Origin: Acidisphaera sp.
Lineage (GTDB): Bacteria > Pseudomonadota > Alphaproteobacteria > Acetobacterales > Acetobacteraceae
Reading direction: 5' to 3'
Assembly (NCBI GenBank): GCA_019240635.1
Contig: JAFAYA010000055.1
Span: 1 to 34,372, forward strand
DNA length: 34,372 bases
Shown here: positions 17,673-25,754 of the stretch, piece after piece
Numbering within the stretch: position 1 is the stretch's first letter
Layout: each line of letters opens with the position of its first letter
The notes under the pieces: model-generated
The model's database searches: none
What the model was told of the DNA's origin: nothing
The model's input: only the letters and a program-made list of their open reading frames with translations
Program-made: the position numbers and the translations under genes

Positions 17673-18227
17673 ATGACCTGGGTTGACGGAGTCGTTCTGA
17701 TCGCTTTGGCCGCTTCGGCCGCGCTGGCCTTCCTGCGCGGCTTCGTGCGCGAGGCGCTGGGGATTCTCGCGTGGGTGCTGGCGATCTACGTCGCCCTGAA
17801 TGCGATGCCGTTCGCGGCGGCCCAGGCCCGCCGATGGATCCAGAACCCGGATTTCGCCGATCCCGCCGCCTTTGTGATTGTTTTCATCCTGATCCTGATA
17901 CTCGGCTCCGTCGTCGCCCGGATCATCGGCCGGCTGATCCGTCGCTCGGCCCTCGGCGGGGTTGATCGTATCCTGGGTCTGGCATTCGGCCTGCTGAGGG
18001 GTGCGGCGCTGGTGGTGGCAGCCTATATCGGAGCGGGGATGATGGTGGATATCGACCAATGGCCGCCGCCCGTCTTGCAGGCACGGTCGCTCCCGTATGC
18101 CTATCGCGGCGCCGCCTGGGTGGTCGCCCAGCTGCCGCCGGACTACCGCCCCCGCCTCTACGCCCCGCCGCCCGATCGGCAGCCGAGCGCGGAGGCGTCG
18201 CGCGTCCCGGCGCAAGGGACGCATTGA
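17673..18227 (+). CDS. cvpA: CvpA family membrane protein
   Basis: A 184-residue inner-membrane protein with four hydrophobic segments in the first 140 residues: W-V-D-G-V-V-L-I-A-L, I-L-A-W-V-L-A-I-Y-V-A-L, F-V-I-V-F-I-L-I-L-I-L-G and a last one around G-L-L-R-G-A-A-L-V-V-A. The conserved R-G-F-V-R-E-A-L motif follows the first segment, and G-G-V-D-R-I-L-G-L-A-F-G-L-L-R-G lies before the last. CvpA was found through colicin V production and is widely linked to purF; its biochemical role is unclear. ATG 17673 is preceded by a TTG codon in frame. The stop TGA shares its A with the purF ATG at 18227. Confidence 0.92.
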   Translation: MTWVDGVVLIALAASAALAFLRGFVREALGILAWVLAIYVALNAMPFAAAQARRWIQNPDFADPAAFVIVFILILILGSVVARIIGRLIRRSALGGVDRILGLAFGLLRGAALVVAAYIGAGMMVDIDQWPPPVLQARSLPYAYRGAAWVVAQLPPDYRPRLYAPPPDRQPSAEASRVPAQGTH

Positions 18228-19693
18228 TGGCAGGAGAGCCGTTGATGGACGATGACGACAAGCTGCACGAAGAATGCGGCGTCTTCGGCATCTGGAACGC
18301 GACCGACGCCGCGGCGGTGACCGCACTTGGCCTGCACGCGCTCCAGCACCGCGGCCAGGCGGCCGCCGGCATCGTCAGCTTCGACGGCCAGCGCTTCCAC
18401 TCGCACAAGGGCCTCGGCCTCGTCGGCGACAATTTCGGCGACGCGAAAGTGATGGCCTCGCTGCCCGGCACCAACGCGGTCGGCCACAACCGATATGCCA
18501 CCACCGGGGATACCGTGCTGCGCAACGTGCAGCCGCTCTACGCCGATTTCGAGTTCGGCGGCCTCGCGGTCGCGCATAACGGCAACCTGACAAACGCCCA
18601 CGTGCTGCGGCGCGCGCTGGTGCGGCGCGGCTGCCTGTTTCAATCGACGACCGACAGCGAGGTGTTCATCCAGCTCATCGCGATCAGCCTCTATTCCACG
18701 GTGGTGGACCGGCTGATCGACGCGCTGAAGCAGGTGGTCGGCGCCTACAGCCTGGTCACGCTCTCCAAGGACGCGCTGATGGGCGTGCGCGACCCGTTGG
18801 GCGTCCGGCCGCTGATCCTCGGCCGCCTGTCCGGCGCCGTCACGGGGGGATGGGTGCTGGCGAGCGAGACCTGTGCGCTCGACATCGTCGGCGCCGAGTT
18901 CGTGCGCGACGTCGAGCCGGGCGAGATCGTCGTGGTGAACGACCAGGGGGTGCACAGCATCAAGCCGTTCGGCCGCACCCAGCCGCGCTTCTGCGTGTTC
19001 GAATACATCTACTTCTCGCGGCCGGATTCGGTCGTCGAGGGAACCCCGGTGTACGAGGCGCGCAAGCGCATCGGCGCGGAACTCGCGCGCGAGAGCCACG
19101 TGCCGGCCGACGTCATCGTGCCGGTGCCGGATTCCGGCGTGCCCGCCGCAATGGGGTATGCGAGCGAGTGCGGCACGCCATTCGAGCTCGGCATCATCCG
19201 CAACCACTATGTCGGCCGCACCTTCATCGAGCCGACCGACCAGATCCGCCATCTCGGCGTGAAGCTGAAGCACTCGGCCAACCGGGCGATGCTGGAGGGG
19301 CGGCGCGTGGTGCTGGTCGATGACTCGATCGTGCGCGGCACCACCAGCCGGAAGATCGTCGAGATGGTGCGCCAGGCCGGGGCGGCGGAGGTGCACATGC
19401 GCATCTCCTCGCCGCCGACCACGCACTCCTGTTTTTACGGCATCGACACGCCCGAACGGGGGAAACTGCTGGCGGCGCGCAACGACGTGGAGGCGATGGC
19501 GCGGCTGATCGGCGCCGACAGCCTGGCCTTCGTGTCGCTGGACGGGCTCTATCGGGCGCTCGGCAGGCCCGGGCGCGAGGGCGGCCGGTCGCGCTACTGC
19601 GATGCCTGCTTCACCGGCGACTATCCGATCCCGCTGCCTGATATGGCGGACAACGAGAGCCGCCAGCTCAGCCTGCTCGCCGAAACCCACTGA
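18227..19693 (+). CDS. purF: Amidophosphoribosyltransferase
   Basis: Catalyses the first committed step of purine synthesis, making 5-phosphoribosylamine from PRPP and glutamine. About 488 residues. A short propeptide precedes the N-terminal nucleophile cysteine in H-E-E-C-G-V-F-G, so maturation by cleavage is expected. The glutaminase domain has L-Q-H-R-G-Q-A-A-A-G-I and G-H-N-R-Y-A-T-T-G. The PRPP-binding loop is V-V-L-V-D-D-S-I-V-R-G-T-T. Four cysteines at the positions known to bind the 4Fe-4S cluster in the Bacillus enzyme are present (F-C-V-F-E-Y-I-Y-F, H-S-C-F-Y-G, Y-C-D-A-C-F-T-G). ATG 18227 overlaps the cvpA stop; ATG 18245, with AGGAGA seven bases upstream, is an equally good start. 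Confidence 0.96.
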   Translation: MAGEPLMDDDDKLHEECGVFGIWNATDAAAVTALGLHALQHRGQAAAGIVSFDGQRFHSHKGLGLVGDNFGDAKVMASLPGTNAVGHNRYATTGDTVLRNVQPLYADFEFGGLAVAHNGNLTNAHVLRRALVRRGCLFQSTTDSEVFIQLIAISLYSTVVDRLIDALKQVVGAYSLVTLSKDALMGVRDPLGVRPLILGRLSGAVTGGWVLASETCALDIVGAEFVRDVEPGEIVVVNDQGVHSIKPFGRTQPRFCVFEYIYFSRPDSVVEGTPVYEARKRIGAELARESHVPADVIVPVPDSGVPAAMGYASECGTPFELGIIRNHYVGRTFIEPTDQIRHLGVKLKHSANRAMLEGRRVVLVDDSIVRGTTSRKIVEMVRQAGAAEVHMRISSPPTTHSCFYGIDTPERGKLLAARNDVEAMARLIGADSLAFVSLDGLYRALGRPGREGGRSRYCDACFTGDYPIPLPDMADNESRQLSLLAETH

Positions 19694-19697
19694 CCCC

Positions 19698-19712
19698 GCG
19701 CCGAGCCGGCGC
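19698..19712 (+). other. GC hairpin between purF and the kinase gene
   Basis: A perfect inverted repeat GCGCCG-AGC-CGGCGC lies two bases after the purF stop and nine before the kinase ATG. There is no T-tract. It could weaken read-through or pause transcription between purF and the kinase/enolase pair, but it may be only GC-rich chance. Confidence 0.3.
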
Positions 19713-19721
19713 GCGCGCGTG

Positions 19722-20726
19722 ATGCAGCCTGCGCCCGAGGCGATCCTCGACGGGCTGCGGCGGATGGGGTTGCTGGCCGCGGACGCAACCGCCTCCGGCG
19801 AGCCGCTCACCGGCGGCGTTTCCTCCGACATCTGGCGGGTCGACCTGCCGGATGGTCCGGTCTGCGTGAAGCGCGCGCTGGAGCGGCTGCGGGTCGCGGC
19901 GGAGTGGCGGGCGCCGGTCGAGCGGAACCTGTTCGAGGCACGCTGGATGCGCCGCGCCGGTGCCGCCTGTCCGGGCGCGGTGCCGGATCTGCTCGGACAG
20001 GATCCCGCCACCGGCACGCTCGCGATGGCGTATCTGCCGCCCGCGCGCTACGGCGTCTGGAAGGCGCGGCTGCGTGCGGGGGAGGCCGATCCCCGCTTCG
20101 CCGCCGCGGTCGGCGGGCGGCTGGTGCGCATCCACGCGGCGAGCGCCGCCGAGCCGCGCCTGGCCGACGAATTCCCGACCGGCCGAATTTTCTACGACAT
20201 CCGCCTGGAGCCGTACCTGGTCGCCGCGGCCCGCGCCCATCCGGATCGCGCCGCGCCGCTGCTCGAGCTGGTCGAGACGACGCAGCGATGCAGGTGCGCG
20301 CTGGTGCACGGCGACGTCAGCCCGAAGAACATCCTTTGCGGACCGGACGGCCCGGTGTTCCTCGACGCCGAGTGCGCGACCTGGGGCGATCCCGCCTTTG
20401 ACCTGGCGTTCTGCCTGAACCACCTGCTGCTGAAATGCGTGTGGACCCCCGCGGCGACCGGGCAATTCCTGGCCTGCTTCGATTTGCTCGGCGCGGCCTA
20501 CCTGTCCGGCGTGGCCTGGGAGCGGCCCACCGCGCTGGAGCGGCGGGCCGCCCGCCTGCTGCCGGGGCTGCTGCTGGCCCGGGTGGACGGCAAGTCGCCG
20601 GTCGAATACCTGACGCAGGAGTGGACCAGGGAGCGGGTGCGCAGCGTCGCGCGCAGGCTGCTGGAGAGCCCACCGGCGCAACTCGCGCAGGTGCGGCAGG
20701 CCTGGGCGGAGGAATTCCGGGCGTGA
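19722..20726 (+). CDS. APH-fold small-molecule phosphotransferase
   Basis: A 334-residue cytosolic kinase of the aminoglycoside phosphotransferase/choline kinase fold. The nucleotide-binding strand-loop is L-T-G-G-V-S-S-D-I-W-R-V, with a candidate ATP lysine at K50. The catalytic loop is V-H-G-D-V-S-P-K-N-I-L (D198, N203) and the metal aspartate is in F-L-D-A-E-C-A-T-W-G-D-P-A-F-D. The N-lobe and C-lobe are complete. The physiological substrate is not readable from sequence; resistance is unlikely to be its role in this setting. Its stop overlaps the GTG of the enolase paralog (GTGA), implying coupled translation and a shared pathway. A GTG directly before ATG 19722 is an alternative start; no clear Shine-Dalgarno is seen. 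Confidence 0.85.
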   Translation: MQPAPEAILDGLRRMGLLAADATASGEPLTGGVSSDIWRVDLPDGPVCVKRALERLRVAAEWRAPVERNLFEARWMRRAGAACPGAVPDLLGQDPATGTLAMAYLPPARYGVWKARLRAGEADPRFAAAVGGRLVRIHAASAAEPRLADEFPTGRIFYDIRLEPYLVAAARAHPDRAAPLLELVETTQRCRCALVHGDVSPKNILCGPDGPVFLDAECATWGDPAFDLAFCLNHLLLKCVWTPAATGQFLACFDLLGAAYLSGVAWERPTALERRAARLLPGLLLARVDGKSPVEYLTQEWTRERVRSVARRLLESPPAQLAQVRQAWAEEFRA

Positions 20727-22072
20727 ACACCGAAATCGTCGGCGTGCAGGGGCTGCGGGTGTGGGACAGCCGCGGCCGTCCGACCGTGGAGGCCGCGGTC
20801 TGGCTGGCAGACGGGTCGGTGGGCCGGGCGATCGCCCCCGCCGGCGCCTCGACGGGCTCCGGTGAGGCGCTCGATCTGCGCGATGGCGGGGCCGCATTCG
20901 GCGGCTACGACGTGCGGCGGGCGGTCGCCAATGTCGGCGGTGAAATCGGCGCGGCAGTGACCGGGATGGACGCCGCCGGGCAGGAGGCGCTCGATCGACG
21001 TCTCGTCGAACTCGACGGGACGCCCGGGAAGACCCGGCTCGGCGCCAACGCGGTGCTCGCGGTTTCGCTGGCCGCGGCGCACGCCGTCGCCGCATCGCGC
21101 GGCGTGCCGCTGTATCGCTCGCTCGGCGGCGAGGACGCGACCCTGCTGCCGTTCCCGCAAATCCAGATTTTTGGCGGCGGCGCGCATGCCGGCCGGCGCG
21201 TCGACATCCAGGACTTCATGGTGGTCTGCCCGGGCGCGGAAAATTTCGCCGAGGCGCTCGACCGCACGGCGGAAGTCTATCGCGCCGCCGGCGCGCTGAT
21301 GCGCGAGGCCGGATCGCTGGCCGGTGTCGCCGACGAGGGCGGCTGGTGGCCGACCTTCGACACCAACGAGCAGGCGCTGGAGACGCTGGTGCGGGCGATC
21401 GAGCGGGCGGGGTTCACGCCGGGCGACGAGGTCGCGATCGCGCTCGACATCGCCGCCTCCGAGTTCGGCCGGAATGGCCGTTACAGGCTCGGCCTCGAGG
21501 GGCGCGAACTCGACAGCGACGGCATGGTCGGGCTGCTCGCCGGCTGGATCGCGCGCTACCCGATCCTCTCCGTCGAGGACCCGCTCGCCGAGGACGACGC
21601 GCAGGGGTTTGCGGCTTTCACGCAGGCGGTCGGGGATCGTGTGCAGGTGGTTGGCGACGATTTCCTGGTCACCGATGCGGCCCGGGTGCGCGACGCGGCG
21701 GCGCGGGGCGCGGCGAATGCGGTGCTGCTCAAGCCGAACCAGCGCGGCACCTTGACCGAAACACGCGCGGCGTTCGAGGCGGCGCGCCAGGCCGGCTTTG
21801 CAGGCATTGTCTCCGCGCGGTCCGGCGAAACCGAGGATCTGACGATCGTGCATCTGGCGATCGGCTGGGGTGTCGGGCAGCTCAAGGTCGGCTCGTTCGC
21901 GCGCAGCGAGCGCATGGCGAAGTGGAACGAGGCGCTGCGCATCGAGGCCGCACTCGGCGCGCGCGCCCGCTTCGCCGGGGCCGGCGTGCTCGGGCGGGAT
22001 GCTGAAGAAGGCAGGCCAGGGCTCCGCCCTGGACCCGCTGGGGCAGTGCCCCAGACCCCTTTACTCAAGTGA
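20723..22072 (+). CDS. Enolase paralog with altered active site
   Basis: A 449-residue enolase-family protein. Retained features are D-E-G-G with E205, metal ligands D242, E285 and D312, catalytic lysine K337 in L-L-K-P-N-Q-R-G-T-L-T-E-T, and K388. Changed relative to enolases are P-S-G-A-S-T to P-A-G-A-S-T, the glutamate in I-Q-E-F-M to D164, and the histidine in S-H-R-S-G-E to A365. The last two sit around the leaving hydroxyl in true enolase. It could therefore be a weakly active enolase, or an enzyme that keeps lysine-driven proton abstraction on another phosphorylated acid. GTG 20723 overlaps the kinase stop. Residues from 431 on are encoded by a palindromic repeat element and are not part of the fold. 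It should not be taken as the housekeeping eno without a check. Confidence 0.85.
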   Translation: MNTEIVGVQGLRVWDSRGRPTVEAAVWLADGSVGRAIAPAGASTGSGEALDLRDGGAAFGGYDVRRAVANVGGEIGAAVTGMDAAGQEALDRRLVELDGTPGKTRLGANAVLAVSLAAAHAVAASRGVPLYRSLGGEDATLLPFPQIQIFGGGAHAGRRVDIQDFMVVCPGAENFAEALDRTAEVYRAAGALMREAGSLAGVADEGGWWPTFDTNEQALETLVRAIERAGFTPGDEVAIALDIAASEFGRNGRYRLGLEGRELDSDGMVGLLAGWIARYPILSVEDPLAEDDAQGFAAFTQAVGDRVQVVGDDFLVTDAARVRDAAARGAANAVLLKPNQRGTLTETRAAFEAARQAGFAGIVSARSGETEDLTIVHLAIGWGVGQLKVGSFARSERMAKWNEALRIEAALGARARFAGAGVLGRDAEEGRPGLRPGPAGAVPQTPLLK

Positions 22073-22125
22073 AGGATTGCAAAGGCTCTGCCTTTGCCGG
22101 GGTCCAGGGGCAGAGCCCCTGGCCT
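22013..22125. repeat. Palindromic repeat element at the enolase-paralog 3' end
   Basis: A 113-base element built of four hairpins: CCAGGGC-TCC-GCCCTGG, CTGGGGCA-G-TGCCCCAG, GCAAAGGC-TCT-GCCTTTGC and CCAGGGGC-AGA-GCCCCTGG. Its two ends are mutually inverted (AGGCCAGGG...CTGGACCC against GGGTCCAGGG...CCTGGCCT). It supplies the last 19 codons and the TGA of the enolase paralog and ends at the stop of the convergent solute-binding protein gene. It resembles REP/BIME-like intergenic repeats and may serve as a bidirectional terminator. Confidence 0.85.
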
Positions 22126-23733
22126 TCAGGTCGCGGCCTGATACAGCTCCGCCTCCCAGCCGGCGGCGGTGAGCGGAAACGTCTTCAGGGTGTTGCGCAC
22201 CGCGAACTGGTAGATTGGCTGGAACAGGACCAGCAGGCTCGCCTGGTCGATCATCGCCTTCTCGTAGTCCATATACAGCGCGGTACGCTTCGTCGTGTCC
22301 TGCTCCGCCGCCGCCTGCAGCACCGTCTTCGACAGCGCCGGATCCGGCGTCCAGTGAATGCGTTTCGCCACGCGCAGCACGCTGGCGGAGGCCCACTGGT
22401 CCGTCTCGACGCCGGACGGGTTCCAGAAGGTCAGCACCGCCGTTGACTTGCCGGTGGTGTACTGCGTCCGCAGGTTCACCTGGTCGAGCGGATCCAGCGC
22501 CACTTTTATGCCGACGCGCGCCAGGTCCGATTGCAGCTTTTGCGCCAGCACCGCATAGGACAGGCCGGAGACCGCCGCGTCGCCATAGCTCAGCTTGAAC
22601 TCGAAGCCGTCGGCCAGCCCGGCCTTCTGCAGCAACTGCTTCGCCCGATCGAGATCCTGGTGCCAGCCGTACTGCTTGGTGGTCTCCTCGGTCGAGCCGT
22701 ACAGCCCGATCGGGATGAAGCTCGCGCAGCGCATCGCCTTGCTGCCGAGCAGGCTGTTGAGGATGCCGTCATAGTCGATCGCGCAGGCGATCGCCTGGCG
22801 CGCTTCCTTCACCGAGAGCGCCTTGTTGAAGGCGGGCTCGTTGGTCAGCGCCATGTAGACGAAATCGAGGCTGCGCAGCCCCTCGACGCGCACCTCCTTG
22901 TCGTCGCCGAGCGTGGCGATCTGTTCGGGAATGAGATTGAACGCGGCGCCGATGTCGCCGCGCCGGATCGCCAGCAGCTGCGTGGCGCTATCACCCATGT
23001 GGCGGACGATCACGTGCTCGAACAGCCCCTGGCCACGGAAGTAATGCGGGTTGCGGGTGAGCAGGATTTGCGCGCCGCGGGTCCAGCCCACCAGGGTGAA
23101 CGGACCGGCGCCGGCGGAGTGCTGGTCCAGCCATTGGGTGGCCTTGTCCGTGGTTTTCGCATCCGCCGCCGCGGTGCCGCCCTGCGCCGCCACGGCCTTC
23201 TGCTCCGTCACGCCGAAATTCGGCCCGGACAGGATCGCCAGGATCGGCTGGGTGGGGTCGACCAGCATCACGTCAACGGTCTTCGGATCGACCGCGTTCA
23301 CCGCCGAAATATTGGTGACGTATTGCGAGGGCTGGTCCTTCAGGTTGATCAGCCGCTCGAACGTCCACTTCACGTCATCGGCGGTGACCGGGTTGCCGCT
23401 GTTGAATTTCGCGTCGGTCAGGTGGAAGCGCCAGCCCTTGCCGTCTGCCGTCCGCTCCCAGGATTTCGCCAGCGCCGGCTTCACTTCCAGGTAGTCGCCC
23501 GGCGACATCGTTATCAGGGATTCATAGGCCGCCCGCAGGCTCAGCGGCGCCGTGTATTGCGCTTCGCGCGCCGGATCGAAGGTGATGGAATCGCTGATAT
23601 CGATGCCCAGGACCAGCGTGCCGCCGCTGGCCGCGGCATGCACTTTTCCGGGCAGCCCCGCCGCCAGTGCCGCGCCGCCGGCACCCAGCAGGCGCGCCAG
23701 GTCACGCCGGCCGATCCAGCCGATCTCACGCAT
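22126..23733 (-). CDS. ABC transporter solute-binding protein, family 5 (peptide/nickel class)
   Basis: A 535-residue periplasmic binding protein. The N-terminus G-R-R-D-L-A-R-L-L-G-A-G-G-A-A-L-A-A-G is a Tat-like or Sec signal with a twin arginine, cleaved around V-H-A. The family 5 core follows: F-D-P-A-R-E-A-Q-Y-T-A-P, Y-E-S-L-I, A-L-A-K-S-W-E-R-T-A-D-G-K-G-W-R-F-H-L and F-N-S-G-N-P-V-T-A-D-D-V-K-W-T. Ligands of this class include di- and oligopeptides, opines and glutathione; the real one is unknown. Two ATGs are adjacent (23736, 23733); the second has better spacing from GGGAGG. It is transcribed divergently from its permease genes across about 110 bases. Much longer upstream reading in this frame is antisense to the permease and is not real. 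Confidence 0.92.
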   Translation of the reverse strand: MREIGWIGRRDLARLLGAGGAALAAGLPGKVHAAASGGTLVLGIDISDSITFDPAREAQYTAPLSLRAAYESLITMSPGDYLEVKPALAKSWERTADGKGWRFHLTDAKFNSGNPVTADDVKWTFERLINLKDQPSQYVTNISAVNAVDPKTVDVMLVDPTQPILAILSGPNFGVTEQKAVAAQGGTAAADAKTTDKATQWLDQHSAGAGPFTLVGWTRGAQILLTRNPHYFRGQGLFEHVIVRHMGDSATQLLAIRRGDIGAAFNLIPEQIATLGDDKEVRVEGLRSLDFVYMALTNEPAFNKALSVKEARQAIACAIDYDGILNSLLGSKAMRCASFIPIGLYGSTEETTKQYGWHQDLDRAKQLLQKAGLADGFEFKLSYGDAAVSGLSYAVLAQKLQSDLARVGIKVALDPLDQVNLRTQYTTGKSTAVLTFWNPSGVETDQWASASVLRVAKRIHWTPDPALSKTVLQAAAEQDTTKRTALYMDYEKAMIDQASLLVLFQPIYQFAVRNTLKTFPLTAAGWEAELYQAAT

Positions 23734-23841
23734 CATCGCCTCCCTCGTCGCCGTGCCGGCGATCATAGGGGCACCGGCGGCCAATACAACTTGGCGCCCC
23801 CGAGCCCGATGCGGTATGCGGCAACAGGGGAGAACGATCGC

Positions 23842-24855
23842 GTGCTGCGCTACATCACCTCGCGCCTGCTGGTCGCCGCGGCGATGGTGCTGCTGGCCAC
23901 GCTGATCGTGTTCCTGATCGCCAACACCGTGCCGGGCGACCCCGTGCTCACGCAGCTTGGCGACGTCGCCGCCAACAACCCGGCGATCGTCGAGGCCTAT
24001 CGCCACAAATGGGGCCTCGATCTGCCGATCTGGGACCGCTACTGGATTTTTCTGCGCGGCCTGGCGCATGGCGATCTTGGCCTGTCGATCTCCTCGCAGC
24101 GCCCGGTGATCGACGATATCGCGCAATACGCCCCGGCGACGGTCGAGCTTTCCACCGTGGCGTTCCTGCTCTCCCTCATCTTCGGCCTGCCGCTCGGGGT
24201 GCTGGCGGCGATGAAGCGCGATTCCTGGATCGACCACCTGGCGCGCGCCGTCTCGCTGATCGGCGTCTCCTCGCCCACCTTCTGGCTCGCCTTCATCATG
24301 CTCGCGGTGTTCTACGGCTGGCTGGGCTGGGCGCCGGGTCCGGGGCAGATCGGCGCCGACCAGTTCCCGCCGCCGGATGTCACCGGCTTCATGCTGATCG
24401 ACGCGCCGCTGGCCGGCCAGTGGGACACGTTCTGGGACGCGATCGCGCACCTGGCGCTGCCGGCCATTGTGCTCGCCGCCTCCACGATGGGCCTGATCAC
24501 CCGCACCACGCGCGCCGCGATGCTGGAGGCGCTGTCGCAGGACTACATCCGCGTGGCCCGCGCCAAAGGCCTGCTGCGGCGCGCCATCATGCTGGGCCAT
24601 GCGCTGCCGAACGCGCTGCTGCCGGTGATCACCTTGGGCGGCCTCGCCTATGCGCAGCTGCTGACCGGCACGGTGCTGACGGAGACGATTTTTTCCTGGC
24701 CGGGCCTCGGCCGCTACACCTTCCAGAGTGCGGTGTTTCTCGATTTTCCGGCGATCATGGGCGTGACCCTGGTCGTCGCGGTGGTCTACGTCTTCGTCAA
24801 CCTGCTGGTCGACGTGTCGTACGCGATGCTCGATCCGCGGGTGATGCGGCGATGA
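23842..24855 (+). CDS. ABC transporter permease, DppB type
   Basis: A 337-residue inner-membrane subunit of the peptide/nickel-class importer. It opens with L-R-Y-I-T-S-R-L-L and a first transmembrane helix, then the periplasmic N-T-V-P-G-D-P segment and L-G-L-S-I-S-S-Q-R-P-V. The EAA loop is Y-I-R-V-A-R-A-K-G-L, followed by H-A-L-P-N-A-L-L-P-V-I-T, and the end is F-S-W-P-G-L-G-R-Y-T-F. GTG 23842 is preferred because GGGGAG lies nine bases upstream and the family normally begins at this residue; ATG 23809 would add 11 polar residues. The stop overlaps the next ATG (ATGA). Confidence 0.93.
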   Translation: MLRYITSRLLVAAAMVLLATLIVFLIANTVPGDPVLTQLGDVAANNPAIVEAYRHKWGLDLPIWDRYWIFLRGLAHGDLGLSISSQRPVIDDIAQYAPATVELSTVAFLLSLIFGLPLGVLAAMKRDSWIDHLARAVSLIGVSSPTFWLAFIMLAVFYGWLGWAPGPGQIGADQFPPPDVTGFMLIDAPLAGQWDTFWDAIAHLALPAIVLAASTMGLITRTTRAAMLEALSQDYIRVARAKGLLRRAIMLGHALPNALLPVITLGGLAYAQLLTGTVLTETIFSWPGLGRYTFQSAVFLDFPAIMGVTLVVAVVYVFVNLLVDVSYAMLDPRVMRR

Positions 24856-25754
24856 CGGCGGCCCGCGGCGCCGCACTGACCGACACGGCGGCGGCGGCCC
24901 TCGCCGCGGCCACCTCCTCCGCCGCCGGCCGTCGCCGCCGCTGGCGGCGGCGCTATCTGCTGGCCGCCCTCGGCGGCGCGGCGGTGCTGGCCTGGGCGCT
25001 GGCCGCCCTGCTGGCGCCCTGGATCACGCCGTACGCGCCCGCCACGGTGAACGTCGCCGGGCGCCTCGCCGCCCCCTCGGCGGCGCACTGGCTCGGCACC
25101 GACGAACTCGGCCGCGACGTGCTGACCCGCATCATTTTCGGCGCCCGCACCTCGCTGATCGTGGGTTTTACGGTCGTGCTGATCGGCGGCGCTCTCGGCA
25201 CCCTGGTCGGCGCCGTCGCGGCGTATGCGCGCGGCTGGGCCGAAGAAATCCTGATGCGCGCCACCGACCTGATGTTCTGCTTCCCGCCGATCATCCTGGC
25301 GATGGCGATCGCCGCGGCGCTCGGCATCGGCACCCGCAACACGGTGATCGCGATGCTGGTGGTGTGGTGGCCGAAATTCGCGCGCCTGGCGCGCAGCCTG
25401 GTGCTCGGCCAGCGCTCGCTGGAATACGTAGCGGCGGCGCGCACGATCGGCTTTGCGCCCGCGCACATCCTGTTCCGCCAGATCCTGCCGAACGCCCTCG
25501 GTCCGCTGGTCGTGCTGCTGACCCTGGACGTGGGCAACGCCATCCTGGTGTTCGCCGGCCTGTCGTTCCTCGGCCTCGGCGTGGTGCCGCCGACGCCGGA
25601 ATGGGGCTCGATGGTCTCCGAAGGCCGCGAGCTGGTCTCGCAGTGGTGGGTGGCGACGTTTCCCGGGCTCGCCATCCTGACGGTGGTGATCGGCTTCAAC
25701 TTCGTGGGTGATGGTCTGCGCGACTGGCTCGATCCGCATGCCCGGCGACGCTGA
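24852..25754 (+). CDS. ABC transporter permease, DppC type
   Basis: A 300-residue inner-membrane partner of the preceding permease. After an Ala-rich and then Arg-rich cytoplasmic tail (about 1-34) come the first membrane helix and the family motif [24 protein letters not shown]. The EAA loop is [10 protein letters not shown], with [10 protein letters not shown], and the C-terminus has [16 protein letters not shown] and [12 protein letters not shown]. The start overlaps the DppB-type stop by four bases; the ATPase gene starts 17 bases before this one ends. Confidence 0.94.
   Translation: MTAARGAALTDTAAAALAAATSSAAGRRRRWRRRYLLAALGGAAVLAWALAALLAPWITPYAPATVNVAGRLAAPSAAHWLGTDELGRDVLTRIIFGARTSLIVGFTVVLIGGALGTLVGAVAAYARGWAEEILMRATDLMFCFPPIILAMAIAAALGIGTRNTVIAMLVVWWPKFARLARSLVLGQRSLEYVAAARTIGFAPAHILFRQILPNALGPLVVLLTLDVGNAILVFAGLSFLGLGVVPPTPEWGSMVSEGRELVSQWWVATFPGLAILTVVIGFNFVGDGLRDWLDPHARRR

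Noticed and set aside
20723-22072. Assignment as housekeeping enolase (eno).
   Set aside because: Two conserved catalytic residues differ, and the neighbours are a kinase and purF; family membership is certain but the function is not.
23734-24876. An N-terminal extension of the solute-binding protein giving over 900 residues.
   Set aside because: The extra part is antisense to the DppB-type permease and precedes a good Shine-Dalgarno, signal peptide and start at 23733.
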